DNA of 25,796 nucleotides from a virus. Positions 8,546-15,948 of the stretch are shown here, in pieces. Position 1 is the stretch's first letter. Every line of letters starts with the position of its first letter. A program made the position numbers and the translations under genes. Location of the stretch: positions 1 to 25,796 of the IMG/VR virus record IMGVR_UViG_3300041403_000211; one strand, given 5' to 3'. The notes under the pieces are model-generated. The model ran no database searches. It was not told where the DNA came from and saw only the letters and a list, made by a program, of their open reading frames with translations.

Positions 8546-9129
8546 TAGATGGCCTCTCTGGCTGAGAAGGTGATGCCGTATGTGCTCGCCTCGGTAACAG
8601 ACCAAGCCTGCTCATTGCTCGACAGTCTGAAAAGGCCCCTGGCATTTCTCAATGTAGCCAGAACGTCTGTTCTGTTCTTGCGAAGTGCAGGCCATATTTC
8701 CAATGTGCCTGGGCCAGATTGGTCCTGCAAAACCTTGTGCAGGGTTGCATCAGATCCTGAGCCAAGTTGGATATAATCACCCGCCAGCAAGCTGCCCCCC
8801 ATTGTGACAGTGACACTTCCAGAACCAGCCGAGCCGGTGACCCTGACGGATACTGCCGAACCGCGCGGCGCTGTGCATGTCGGATTGCCGAGAAGAAAAG
8901 TCCCATACTGTCCGCGCAATGAAAGCAAGAATCCAAGCCACGTTTCGGCGTCTGCAATCCGCATTGCCGGAAGAGTAATATCGGCAAGCCACATCTGCCC
9001 AGAATAAGCATGGGCCTGCCCAGCAAACGTAAATGGCGAGGCACTATAGGCCACCGCATTGATTGCCCGCAACTCAATGCTGCGCACTCCCGTATGGCTT
9101 GGAAGCGTCAAGGGATATGAGATTGCCAT
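8545..9129 (-). CDS. Distal-tail-like structural protein
   Basis: This 194-residue protein (MAISYPLTLPSHTGVRSIEL) follows the tape measure gene with a TAATG overlap. The segments GQMWLADITLPAMRIADAET, WLGFLLSLRGQYGTFLLGNP, GDYIQLGSGSDATLHKVLQD and LEIWPALRKN form a recognisable pattern in siphovirus proteins placed between tape measure and tip proteins. It corresponds by position to GTA gp12/DUF2460 and to the distal tail protein that forms the first tip ring at the end of the tail tube. The protein is beta-rich with no Cys clusters or enzyme signature. The family name is uncertain, but a tail-tip structural role is well supported by order and sequence pattern. Confidence 0.78.
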   Translation of the reverse strand: MAISYPLTLPSHTGVRSIELRAINAVAYSASPFTFAGQAHAYSGQMWLADITLPAMRIADAETWLGFLLSLRGQYGTFLLGNPTCTAPRGSAVSVRVTGSAGSGSVTVTMGGSLLAGDYIQLGSGSDATLHKVLQDQSGPGTLEIWPALRKNRTDVLATLRNARGLFRLSSNEQAWSVTEASTYGITFSAREAI

Positions 9130-11030
9130 TATGCGAATGCCCTTCCGTATGAGCCGCCACGTCGCTTGGCGTCAAGAACAGCGCCCTTTGCGCTCTCTGC
9201 AATCTGCGGCATCAGCGACTTGATTTCAGAGCGAACGGTCTGCTGAACGCCTGTGCTAACGTTAATGGTCTGGTTTACGACAACGCCTCCGCTAGACATC
9301 ATGGCGTTGTTTGTTTGCGCTGGGCTGAGAATGCGTCCGTTTGTCGATGGCACGAACAGTTCGCGTCCGCTTTCGCCAGTCATATACGGTCGGCCTGCCT
9401 GCACAGAGCCACCCGATGCACGGCCAGTGATTGCCTTTGCGATTGTTCCGACAATGCCAGAACCCTCTCCCGTTGTGGCGTTGAAGCTGCCGACAAGGCG
9501 CTGAACAACAAGAACCCGGTAAAGTTCAAGGATGATTTGCTTTGCCATATCTCGGAAGGCATCTTCGGCTGTCTTTGTGCCGTCCACAATCGACATGAAT
9601 GCGCTTTCCATGCTGCTCTGAAGCGTGTCGGCAATCGCTTGCTGTTCCGCCTGAATGCGCTCCATCGCCTTCTTTTCGAGTTCGTATGCCTCGATGCGGG
9701 ACACTGCCCCGTCAATCGCGTCGTCGGTATATTTCTTGTCAGACCCCGCGATAGCCTCAAGCACCTGGCGACGTGCTTCAGATGCGCCTAGCAATTCTTG
9801 CTCTAAGACAATTCGCTTCATCAAATCGGCGAGGGGATCGCGCTCTGTGCCGCCACCACCGCCACCGCCACCTCTGCTTGCGCCGCTACCCGGACTCACT
9901 AATGGGACGCTTTTGCCGGGCGTTGGTGCCGGAGTAACAATGTCCTCAAGTTCAATGACGCGCCCGCCTGTCCTTCCACCGCGACCATTTTGCGGCCCAT
10001 AGGTAAGCGGTGCATCATTTGCGGGAACCTCGCCGCGCATCGTCCTCAGCCAGTCTGGAATGTCACCGTCAGGGAAAAATCGGTCAATGGTCAAGCCGCT
10101 TGTCTTGGCCCATTCAGCAATGCTGTCGTAAAAGCCTTGAGCCTCTGCGGCGAGCGAAGATATTTCGGCTACAAGGCCAGAAATATGGCTGGCAACAGAT
10201 ACGGCAGTTTCGCCAATGGCCGTAAGTCCACCAACCATGAGGGGTATAGCTTTGTCTGCAAAATCCTCAATTTCGCCCGCGTTGTCTAAGATTGCCTGTT
10301 GCAGCTTAGTCGTGAGCGTGGTGCTTAACTCATTCATCTTTTTGTCAAGACGCGCACCAGCCGCAACAGCATCATCTCCGAGAATGCGACCAGACCTTTC
10401 AGCCTCATCGCCAAGGCGGCGCATTTCGGTGCCGTTATTTGCTAAAAGCGGAACCAGCGCCGTGGCGTCAGAGGCAAGCGCCTCCATGTAGAACGTCATC
10501 TGTTGCTGAGAAACGCCAGCCGCCTCAAGGCTGCTCACATAAAGCTGCAATGCCTCTGGCCCTGATAGCTTGGCGAATTGCTCGGCTGTCACGCCGACAA
10601 GCGGAGCGATGTTCTCAAAGAAGTCAGCCATCGGGCCAGCGCCCGTGGCCATGAAGTCGCCGAATTTGTCGTTTACATCCTTGATGATGTCGGCGAACTT
10701 TTCCTGAGAAATACCGACAGTTCCCGAAGCCGCCGCCAGCTTTTGGAACTCGACAGCCGTCACGCCAGCGATGTTTGAGAGGTTCTGAATTTCCTTGGCT
10801 TGTTGCGCTGCACCGCGAACGGCCTGAACGCTAAAAGTCGCCGCAAGGATTGGAGCAAGACGCCTTGCGGCAGTCCCAAGCATATCAAAGCTGCGAGACG
10901 TTTGGCTTAGGCTGCGTTTGCTTTGACTCTCAAACCTACGCACATTGCGCTCTGCCCTTGATAGCTGTTTCTCAAGGTCTTGCGTTCGCGCTGAAACGAT
11001 GATGTTCAGTTGTTCTGCACTAAATGCCAT
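9129..11030 (-). CDS. Tail tape measure protein
   Basis: The 633-residue protein sits directly after the tail chaperone pair. Its N-terminus is a charged coiled coil (about 12-45: LEKQLSRAERNVRRFESQSK) followed by helical segments rich in Ala, Gln and Glu. A Gly/Ser linker with a run of eight Gly lies near residue 385, then another helical block (EAYELEKKAMERIQAEQQAI). The C-terminus (GRASGGSVQAGRPYMTGESG) carries the short Gly/Arg pattern typical of minor tail and tape measure proteins. Tape measure length sets tail length; at roughly 0.15 nm per residue this would be a short-to-medium tail near 95 nm, which is my estimate. Its start overlaps the frameshifted chaperone reading frame by 11 bases, a standard siphovirus arrangement. 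Confidence 0.92.
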   Translation of the reverse strand: MAFSAEQLNIIVSARTQDLEKQLSRAERNVRRFESQSKRSLSQTSRSFDMLGTAARRLAPILAATFSVQAVRGAAQQAKEIQNLSNIAGVTAVEFQKLAAASGTVGISQEKFADIIKDVNDKFGDFMATGAGPMADFFENIAPLVGVTAEQFAKLSGPEALQLYVSSLEAAGVSQQQMTFYMEALASDATALVPLLANNGTEMRRLGDEAERSGRILGDDAVAAGARLDKKMNELSTTLTTKLQQAILDNAGEIEDFADKAIPLMVGGLTAIGETAVSVASHISGLVAEISSLAAEAQGFYDSIAEWAKTSGLTIDRFFPDGDIPDWLRTMRGEVPANDAPLTYGPQNGRGGRTGGRVIELEDIVTPAPTPGKSVPLVSPGSGASRGGGGGGGGTERDPLADLMKRIVLEQELLGASEARRQVLEAIAGSDKKYTDDAIDGAVSRIEAYELEKKAMERIQAEQQAIADTLQSSMESAFMSIVDGTKTAEDAFRDMAKQIILELYRVLVVQRLVGSFNATTGEGSGIVGTIAKAITGRASGGSVQAGRPYMTGESGRELFVPSTNGRILSPAQTNNAMMSSGGVVVNQTINVSTGVQQTVRSEIKSLMPQIAESAKGAVLDAKRRGGSYGRAFA

Positions 11031-11582
11031 CGACGCGCCTCACAAGTTCGCGGTACTCGTCAGCGCTCATCGCGTCGGAGCCGGGTTTCTTGGGCGAGTG
11101 TGCATCACTCCACCCCTCGAACACAACAAACGTGTCCTTCGGCACCATATCACGGATTTCTTCCGGTTTTAAGCCTGCAACGATTCCGTTGCCAATTAGC
11201 CCTCTGACGTTAAGTCGCTTGGGCTTTCGTCCTCCGGTGTCTTTTTTTTTGTGTCCATAGCGTCAGGCATAAAGGCAATGCCAACAGCCGCTTGGGCAAT
11301 CGCATAGAGACGGTGCAGGTCTCCCGGCGTGCAGTTCTTGATTATCTCGTCAGCCTCGTGGTCTTTCTTTCCGCCCCCGACAAGTGCGAGCGCTAGAATG
11401 TCCCTGACCTCTTTGCTGCTGGGTTTCTTGCCGCCTGAGAAGAAACCATCCCACAATTCAAAGATGCCACGATGCTTATCTTCAAACCGCTCAATCTCAC
11501 GATTGCGCAGCAAGAAAACGTGAGAGGCATCGCCAAGATACTCGACGATGCCTCCCCGTGGTGCTTCAGCGGTAATTGTCAT
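11020..11582 (-). CDS. Tail chaperone long form made by -1 frameshift (gpGT-like)
   Basis: If ribosomes slip back one base at 11247-11241, the first 114 residues join to 73 residues of the -1 frame. These begin DTGGRKPKRLNVRGLIGNGI and continue with LKPEEIRDMVPKDTFVVFEG and SADEYRELVRRVDGI. The stop is TAG at 11022-11020, just inside the tape measure gene. The extension has no convincing start or ribosome binding site of its own. It contains a pattern I recognise from tail-assembly proteins that precede tape measure genes. The total of 187 residues copies the lambda gpG/gpGT scheme, in which a few percent of ribosomes shift and the long form recruits the tail tube protein to the tape measure complex. 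The frameshift is inferred from sequence alone; the slip site, reading frame and position all agree. Confidence 0.78.
11196..11582 (-). CDS. Tail assembly chaperone, zero-frame product (GTA gp10-like)
   Basis: The zero-frame product is 128 residues (MTITAEAPRGGIVEYLGDAS) and lies between the major tail protein and the tape measure, the place of lambda gpG. Its pattern (VFLLRNREIERFEDKHRGIF, then VRDILALALVGGGKKDHEAD) matches the GTA_gp10 family of tail chaperones found in gene transfer agents and related phages. The chaperone coats the tape measure during tail assembly and is not expected in the mature particle. Near residue 114 the frame contains KKK, encoded by nine A plus G, which forms a slippery site; the C-terminus after that (TPEDESPSDLTSEG) is short and disordered, as in gpG. 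Its start overlaps the major tail stop as TAATG. Confidence 0.85.
   Translation of the reverse strand: MTITAEAPRGGIVEYLGDASHVFLLRNREIERFEDKHRGIFELWDGFFSGGKKPSSKEVRDILALALVGGGKKDHEADEIIKNCTPGDLHRLYAIAQAAVGIAFMPDAMDTKKKTPEDESPSDLTSEG
11241..11250 (-). promoter_or_regulatory. Programmed -1 frameshift slippery site
   Basis: On the minus strand nine A are followed by G. In the frame of the chaperone gene this reads ACA AAA AAA AAG, so the last seven bases form A AAA AAG, the same heptamer used by E. coli dnaX. About 15 bases downstream, AGCCC (11225-11221) can pair with GGGCT (11202-11198), with a small GAC/GTC stem inside. This is a modest possible stimulator. I see no clear upstream Shine-Dalgarno-like enhancer. 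Confidence 0.78.
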
Positions 11583-12007
11583 TACGCAGCCGTGAAGGTC
11601 ACTGCCCCGGTACTTTCAAGCGAGATAGAGTAAGTTACGCCGCCCTCTGTTTCGCCGCCGAACTCAAGCGATGCAATGCGGAATGCGCCAGCATATGTGC
11701 CGAAGTCAGGCACGACAATCTGGAAGTTTGCTTTGTTGTCGCTCTGCATTGCCACGGTGTTCATCCGCGCCTCTGCGGTGCTGTCCTCAAAGAAACCGTC
11801 ACCAGAGACGGACAAGTTCTTCAAGCCAGCGAGGGTTTCTGTCCACAAAGCGCCCTCTGGCGCTGTGCAGTCAGGCGTTGTCACGTCGATTGATGTGTTG
11901 TTGATTGTAAGCGTCTTGCTGTTCAATCCGCATAGGTTTGCGAATGTTTCAGATGCTTCGCCGTCCCCGATCTTCACCAGCAGGGCGCGTCCAAGTTGTT
12001 TAGCCAT
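11582..12007 (-). CDS. Major tail (tube) protein, TP901-1/GTA gp9-like
   Basis: The 141-residue protein (MAKQLGRALLVKIGDGEASE) has the pattern of the phage major tail protein 2 / TP901-1 group: a short N-terminal strand with KIGDG, TFANLCGLNSKTLTINNTSI followed by DVTTPD, then GLKNLSVSGDGFF and an extended C-terminal beta sheet. It polymerises as hexameric rings into the tail tube through which DNA passes. Its place, after the tail terminator-like DUF3168 gene and before the chaperone gene, is as expected. A GGAGG Shine-Dalgarno lies about five bases upstream of the ATG, stronger than in neighbouring overlapped genes, which suits a highly made structural protein. Confidence 0.9.
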   Translation of the reverse strand: MAKQLGRALLVKIGDGEASETFANLCGLNSKTLTINNTSIDVTTPDCTAPEGALWTETLAGLKNLSVSGDGFFEDSTAEARMNTVAMQSDNKANFQIVVPDFGTYAGAFRIASLEFGGETEGGVTYSISLESTGAVTFTAA

Positions 12008-12045
12008 AGCGGCCTCCGTTCTAGCGCTTGCCCAGAGCGCGGGGT

Positions 12046-12465
12046 TTAGGCGGTTGCCTCAAGCATCGCTTGAAGCGCCACGACTGCCGTATATCCACGG
12101 CCTTCGCTATCTCTTGTGGCAGAATATGTCTCAAAAATCAATTCCACCAGATTATGCCCTGTCACCGTCACAGTTGCCTCTTGGCGGTGCAGCGCGGCCT
12201 TGATGGCCTCGGCAATGCTGACCGCCTCAACTCGCCCTGATGCGCTACGCGAATGGCATTCAAAGGTCACAGTGACCAGTGCGCCCTCAATCGTGTCGGT
12301 GTCAAACGCCTCTGGGTCAATCGCCAAGAAACGGACATACGGAAATGTCGGTTCCTGCGGAGGCTCGTCATAGATGCGCGTTCCGACAAGTGCAGTCACG
12401 CCGGAATTGGCAACCAGAGCCGCACGCAAGCCAGCCTGAAGCGCAAGAGCAAAGCCGTCAGCCAT
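12046..12465 (-). CDS. DUF3168 tail terminator/completion protein
   Basis: This 139-residue protein begins MADGFALALQAGLRAALVAN, followed by GVTALVGTRIYDEPPQ, FPYVRFLAIDPEAFDTDT and TFECHSRSASGRVEA with AEAIKAALH. This is the characteristic DUF3168 pattern. In GTAs the equivalent is gp8, and in siphoviruses the family caps the tail tube and joins it to the head connector. Its start overlaps the HK97 gp10-like gene by eight bases, and a 38-base gap with a good Shine-Dalgarno separates it from the major tail gene. Identification is firm at the family level; the terminator role is known for the family and not demonstrated here. Confidence 0.88.
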   Translation of the reverse strand: MADGFALALQAGLRAALVANSGVTALVGTRIYDEPPQEPTFPYVRFLAIDPEAFDTDTIEGALVTVTFECHSRSASGRVEAVSIAEAIKAALHRQEATVTVTGHNLVELIFETYSATRDSEGRGYTAVVALQAMLEATA

Positions 12466-12847
12466 TCAGCGCCTCCTTGATTGCCTTCTTGATTTGACGC
12501 TGAACCGCACGCTGATGGCGCGGGCCGACAACGGCCTTGACCTGCGCCCTGATGTGGTAGGCGACCGCCGCGTTGTTCCAACCATAGTTAATAGACGCCG
12601 CAGCAAGCCCATCGTCCGCATCGCCATCATAGAAGTTGATGAAGCCAAAGATTTCGCCACCGCTTCGCTTTTCAACGTGACCATTGAAGCCGCTCTTGAA
12701 GTCGCCAGTGAGAACAGGCGCAAGCGCCTTGCCCTTGTTGACGCCCGTTTTAACAGTGCGCTCTACGGACTTGTGCAGCTTCTCCTGCACTTCCTCCGGC
12801 AGATTATCTAGCTGACGAAGCAGGCGACGAACTCCCTCAATTCTCAT
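12458..12847 (-). CDS. HK97 gp10-like neck/tail component
   Basis: The 129-residue product begins MRIEGVRRLLRQLDNLPEEV and continues with a basic helix (VERTVKTGVNKGKALAPVLT) and GDFKSGFNG, then a beta region and a final GPRHQRAVQRQIKKAIKEAL. This is the HK97-gp10/putative tail-component pattern: an N-terminal helix pair, an AP-x-x-TG-x-L/F turn and a basic C-terminal helix. The family sits in the neck between head closure and tail terminator and helps join head to tail. It overlaps the head closure gene by four bases (ATGA) and DUF3168 by eight, so its translation is coupled on both sides. Confidence 0.85.
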   Translation of the reverse strand: MRIEGVRRLLRQLDNLPEEVQEKLHKSVERTVKTGVNKGKALAPVLTGDFKSGFNGHVEKRSGGEIFGFINFYDGDADDGLAAASINYGWNNAAVAYHIRAQVKAVVGPRHQRAVQRQIKKAIKEALNG

Positions 12848-13182
12848 GCCGCCACCCCGCGCTCTAGCCTGAACTCAAGCACAGTGTTCTTGCGGTCAAT
12901 TTGAACAAGACCTTTAATGGCCCACGTGACGCCACGAATAACAACGCGGTCAGCGGTCGTGACGCCCTGCGTAGCGCTGTCACTGCGAACGCGCATTGTT
13001 GCGGTGCCTGCGTTAAGCATAGCGCCGCCTTCGATAGCCTCTTTGCCCGTTGTCTCGCGCATATCCGCCCAGCGCGTGGCAAGTGAAGCCCATCCAGTGT
13101 AGACGTTGCCATAGGCGTCAACGCTGCCTTCCGAGAGGCGCTGAAACTCCGCACGCTCTCGATATTGGCCAGCCCTAACCAT
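12844..13182 (-). CDS. Head closure / head-tail adaptor protein (SPP1 gp16-like)
   Basis: This 112-residue protein (MVRAGQYRERAEFQRLSEGS) has the features of the phage head-tail joining family (PF05521): an N-terminal AGQYRERAEFQR strand, GNVYTGWASLATRWADMRET, a mid EGGAMLNAGTATMRVRSDS strand and a C-terminal GVTWAIKGLVQIDRKNTVLE. Members form the ring that closes the connector after DNA packaging and provides the surface for tail docking. Its start overlaps the connector gene by eight bases, and its stop overlaps the next gene as ATGA. An overlapping alternative-frame ORF of similar length in the same strand lacks family pattern and I treat it as a shadow. Confidence 0.87.
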   Translation of the reverse strand: MVRAGQYRERAEFQRLSEGSVDAYGNVYTGWASLATRWADMRETTGKEAIEGGAMLNAGTATMRVRSDSATQGVTTADRVVIRGVTWAIKGLVQIDRKNTVLEFRLERGVAA

Positions 13183-13780
13183 ACCAACAGTTCCGGTGGA
13201 TATTTAGCAGATGCTCAAAGCCAAACGGGATATTGGACAGTTCGTCCATCTGGGTATTTTCGCGATTATCGTACCAGTGACCAACCAGAAGCATCAGCGC
13301 GTGCCGAATTGTCTGAGGAACATCGGTTGTCGCCTCGCCGTAGCCGATTTCGTACTCAATGCGGATGGCGTCTGAACGCTGCTGCGTGACAGGCCAGTTA
13401 AAGCCCGTCTTTGGCCCAATGATTGTTGCGAACTCGGTCCCGGCGACTTGGTAATTCGACAGCGTGTCGGTCTGCAAGTTGCCGTCGGTGTCGTAATATT
13501 TGACCGCCGTCACGCCTGTTGTCGGCCCAAGGATAAGCGAAACCGTCTGGGGCGGCGTGCTGTTGACCCACTGGCCCCATTTCTGGGTAATCATCGCCTG
13601 TCCCAGAGCGCCCTTCACGTCCGTGTAGGCCACGGCCACGTCAATCAGGCGCGTCAGGATTGCATCGTCGTCATCAGCCTCAACGCGCAACTGGTCTTTG
13701 ACCTCCGCCAATGTGATTGGCGTGGTCGCAGGCGGGTCCAGAAGTTCTAGCGCGTGATGGCAGGCGAGCGGTGCGGACAT
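13175..13780 (-). CDS. Head-tail connector, phiE125 gp8 / gp6-like
   Basis: The 201-residue protein includes PITLAEVKDQLRVEADDDDA followed by ILTRLIDVAVAYTDVKG, the helical LAEVK-x-x-L-R-V signature of gp6/gp8-type connector proteins. A middle beta insertion (TVSLILGPTTGVTAVKYYD) and a C-terminal helix with IRHALMLLVGHWYDNRE are also typical. Proteins of this group form the ring below the portal that extends the DNA channel. The start has only three bases between it and the stop of the 62-residue gene upstream. The family assignment is strong on the two helical signatures and on position. Confidence 0.88.
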   Translation of the reverse strand: MSAPLACHHALELLDPPATTPITLAEVKDQLRVEADDDDAILTRLIDVAVAYTDVKGALGQAMITQKWGQWVNSTPPQTVSLILGPTTGVTAVKYYDTDGNLQTDTLSNYQVAGTEFATIIGPKTGFNWPVTQQRSDAIRIEYEIGYGEATTDVPQTIRHALMLLVGHWYDNRENTQMDELSNIPFGFEHLLNIHRNCWYG

Positions 13781-13783
13781 TGC

Positions 13784-13972
13784 TTATTCCTCAGGAACGG
13801 CCTTCTTAGTGCGGGTCTTGGAGACGGCACGCTCAATCTTTGCTTGGGTCACTGGCTCTGCAATGCCAGCCTCGATGAAGCGCTTTGCCTCGGCATCATT
13901 GCAGTCAATTTCGTCGCCCTGATTGTGCGAAAAATCAATCCCGGCCATCGAAGTGAGTAGACGAACTTTCAT
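13784..13972 (-). CDS. Small conserved head-region protein
   Basis: I start this 62-residue protein at ATG 13972, which has a near-perfect AAGGAGG Shine-Dalgarno six bases upstream; the longer frame would run antiparallel through structure and capsid sequence and is not supported. It begins MKVRLLTSMAGIDFSHNQGD and continues with NDAEAKRFIEAGIAEPV, ending in a basic tail (SKTRTKKAVPEE). Short proteins with this order (a beta strand, GDE, AEAKR and a helix) are common directly after the capsid gene in HK97-like phages. Their function is not settled; a minor head or connector role is plausible. The strong ribosome binding site suggests good expression. Confidence 0.82.
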   Translation of the reverse strand: MKVRLLTSMAGIDFSHNQGDEIDCNDAEAKRFIEAGIAEPVTQAKIERAVSKTRTKKAVPEE

Positions 13973-13984
13973 ATTTGCCTCCTT

Positions 13985-14029
13985 TCGGCTTAGTGAGGTG
14001 GCGAGATAACCCGCCACCCTAGAAGCCGA
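13985..14029 (-). promoter_or_regulatory. Two-part RNA hairpin just after the capsid stop
   Basis: One base after the capsid TAA, the minus-strand transcript can form an outer stem TCGGCTT/AAGCCGA (14029-14023 with 13991-13985). Nested inside it is a stem GGTGGCG/CGCCACC (14018-14012 with 14003-13997). There is no U tract, so it does not look like an intrinsic terminator. The next Shine-Dalgarno starts right after the outer stem. It could protect the capsid mRNA 3' end or limit readthrough into the following gene. Confidence 0.65.
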
Positions 14030-14030
14030 T

Positions 14031-15278
14031 TTATGATGCGGCTGTGATGAGGTGCTTGATTGCAGCGGTGTTGACCAGAACGCCATCGAAGCGGATGTAG
14101 CCGAGGATACCGTAATCCGGTGCGAAGCGCTCGCGTGCAACGTACAGCGACGGTGCGCCAACCTTGCGGACGTAGAACTTCGACATATCACCAAACAGGA
14201 TGACCTTCTTGGCTGCGGCAAGGCTGTCCATCGCTTGGTTTACAACGACGTTGTAGCCAAGGATGTTCTGCGGGATGCCAGCTTGATAGTTGCCCATCTG
14301 CCAGAGGTAGTTTCCGTCACCGTCCTTCAGCTTGCGGATCGCGGCCAGCGTGCTGTCGTTCATCATCATCGCTGTGCTAGGCGCGGTGCGATATGCCGGG
14401 TCAACCGAGTGAACGAGGTCGATGATTTCGTCGGCAGTCACGGCTGCTGTTGCCGCTGCGGTTTTACCCGCTGCCGAGTTTGTCACAATGCCCTCAACAT
14501 CCGAAGAACCCGAACCAGTGGTCAGCTTGCTGTTTGCGATGCGGCCAAGGCGCTCACCAACCAGTTCACCAAGCAGCGCTTCCATGTTCAGGATGCTGTC
14601 TGCGTTCAGCTCTGCGGACCAGCGAATCCACTCGGAATCAAACGCATATGCGCCAACCGACTTCTGCCCAAAGACAGCATCGGAACCACCGTCATCGGTC
14701 GGCTGAGTGCCTTCCGTGTGAGCGACAGCGACCTTCGCGGTGTCGTCGATGGTCGGGATGTTGAATGTGCGGCCATCGGTGCTGTTGATGAAGGTAAACA
14801 GTTCGTTGCCATACATCGGACCAGTTGCAATCATCGCCTTTTCGATGAAGGTCGCCAGTTCTGTCGGAACAGTGTAACCACCCGCTGTGGTCGTTCCGCC
14901 AGTCTGAACGCGATATTCCTTCAGGATGCTGCGAACTTCGTGGTCAACGTAGGCATCGCCACCGGCTGCAATCATCTCAGCGAATGCCGAGCGATAGTCC
15001 ATTGTGAAGCCTTCATCGACGGCAGGTGCAGAACCCGCTTCGCCCATCGGACGCTTCGAGTAGTCAACTTCCTTGCCAGCGCGAAGTGCCGCCTCGACCT
15101 TTTCAAGACGGTCAGCGCGTGCCGCCATCTTGTCGTGGTCTGCCATCATCGCATCGAACTCGCGTTCAATCTCAGCAGCGCGGTCTTCCGGTGTTTCGTC
15201 GGTGATTTCCGACAGCTTGGAGCGGGCCTCGGTGGCGATGTTCGCCATCTTCTCCCGCAGGGTCTTAATATCAGCCAT
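14031..15278 (-). CDS. Major capsid protein, HK97 fold
   Basis: The 415-residue protein has a charged, helical N-terminal region (about 1-70: MADIKTLREKMANIATEARS to VEAALRAGK) typical of the delta scaffolding domain removed by the prohead protease. The mature part starts around the EVDYSKRPMG-AVDEGFTMDYRSAF region. It holds the HK97-fold hallmarks GGYTVPTELATFIEKAMIAT, FNIPTIDDTAKVAV, a spine helix region, MMMNDSTLAAIRKLKDGDGN, NILGYNVVVNQAMDSLAAAK, ILFGDMSKFYVRKVGAPSLY and the C-terminal YGILGYIRFDGVLVN. It assembles the icosahedral shell. A GGAGG Shine-Dalgarno six bases before the ATG fits high expression. The exact cleavage site cannot be read from sequence. Confidence 0.95.
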   Translation of the reverse strand: MADIKTLREKMANIATEARSKLSEITDETPEDRAAEIEREFDAMMADHDKMAARADRLEKVEAALRAGKEVDYSKRPMGEAGSAPAVDEGFTMDYRSAFAEMIAAGGDAYVDHEVRSILKEYRVQTGGTTTAGGYTVPTELATFIEKAMIATGPMYGNELFTFINSTDGRTFNIPTIDDTAKVAVAHTEGTQPTDDGGSDAVFGQKSVGAYAFDSEWIRWSAELNADSILNMEALLGELVGERLGRIANSKLTTGSGSSDVEGIVTNSAAGKTAAATAAVTADEIIDLVHSVDPAYRTAPSTAMMMNDSTLAAIRKLKDGDGNYLWQMGNYQAGIPQNILGYNVVVNQAMDSLAAAKKVILFGDMSKFYVRKVGAPSLYVARERFAPDYGILGYIRFDGVLVNTAAIKHLITAAS

Positions 15279-15356
15279 CTTGGGCCTCCATCTAAGGGAA
15301 CTGGTCTGTCATCACGACGATCAGTCCAAGCGCTTGCCCAAGGCGCAGGACAGGGC

Positions 15357-15378
15357 AAAACAGCGGGAGAAACCGCTG
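15357..15378 (-). terminator. Weak hairpin with T run between protease and capsid genes
   Basis: Directly after the protease TAG, the minus strand reads CAGCGG, six-base loop TTTCTC, CCGCTG, then TTTT (stem 15378-15373 with 15366-15361). A six-pair stem and only four T make it a weak intrinsic terminator or a pause or mRNA-end structure. Since the capsid must be transcribed from upstream or from an unseen promoter in the 100-base gap, partial termination would be odd. I treat it mainly as a processing or attenuation candidate. Confidence 0.45.
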
Positions 15379-15948
15379 CTATTCGTTCAGCTTCGCCTTC
15401 ATGCGCATTCTGCGCTTGGCTTGGCTTTTCGGGTTGTTCTTGCGATGCGCCTCAAGCGACCGCAAGCCAATCTCTGTGCCATCATAGGCCGGGGTGGTCA
15501 CGATTGACACGTCATAAAGCTGCAAGTCCTCAATGGTGCGCTTTGGCATGTCGCCCGTGTCGTCCCAAGACTGACGGGTAGGGACGAAGGCAAACGACAT
15601 CTTGTCAAGGTCGCCTCGCTTCATTTTCGGAACAATCGACCGAACGTCTGGGTCTGTTGGGTCAAGATAGGCCTCAACGTACAGGCCACGCTCATCTTCG
15701 CTCAACTTCAGCGTCCCAGAACGGGTTCGGGCAAGCGGCAAGCCCTCGTGGTTAATTAGAAAAACGACATCATCCTGTCGCTCTAGTGCGCTGCGAAAGG
15801 CACCTGACGCAATCACCTCGGTGAACATTACACCAATCTTGGTTTCCTGCCCGAAGACCGAGGCATACCCAGAAACGCGAATGAGACCATCATCTTCCTC
15901 GCGCAATTCAAGAGGCTCTCTCAGCGCCCTGATTTCAGTTTCGGCCAT
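15379..15948 (-). CDS. Short prohead protease form from internal start
   Basis: In frame inside the long protease gene, ATG 15948 (codon 205 of the 393-residue form) is preceded by TTGGAGGACAAG, a near-ideal Shine-Dalgarno (GGAGG at 15958-15954) with five-base spacing. Initiation here would make a 189-residue protein beginning MAETEIRALREPLELREEDD that contains the complete protease with both catalytic motifs and the usual length of a stand-alone HK97 gp4 protease. It lacks the extra N-terminal domain. Whether both forms are made is inferred from the ribosome site only. The scheme is comparable to nested head genes such as lambda C/Nu3, though with the domains in a different order. Confidence 0.5.
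   Translation of the reverse strand: MAETEIRALREPLELREEDDGLIRVSGYASVFGQETKIGVMFTEVIASGAFRSALERQDDVVFLINHEGLPLARTRSGTLKLSEDERGLYVEAYLDPTDPDVRSIVPKMKRGDLDKMSFAFVPTRQSWDDTGDMPKRTIEDLQLYDVSIVTTPAYDGTEIGLRSLEAHRKNNPKSQAKRRMRMKAKLNE

Noticed and set aside
8649-9077. A 142-codon minus-strand frame inside the distal-tail-like gene
   Set aside because: Same strand but wrong frame, Cys/Trp/Arg-rich composition and no start signal; the overlapping 194-residue gene has a recognisable pattern and coupled ends.
9840-9885. CCGCCACC tandem repeats on the plus strand
   Set aside because: They encode the polyglycine linker of the tape measure protein and are not a regulatory repeat or CRISPR-like array.
12864-13187. 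A 107-codon minus-strand frame overlapping the head closure gene
   Set aside because: Ser/Arg/Leu-rich product without family pattern; the alternative frame matches head closure proteins and is coupled to both neighbours.
13973-14221. Longer frame for the 62-residue protein after capsid
   Set aside because: The extension runs through the double hairpin and the capsid 3' end in another frame; AAGGAGG before ATG 13972 decides the start.
14052-15581. A 509-codon plus-strand frame opposite the capsid and protease genes
   Set aside because: It is an antisense shadow: Cys/Arg/His-rich, no domain pattern, no ribosome site, and both strands cannot plausibly code here since the capsid and protease are clear.
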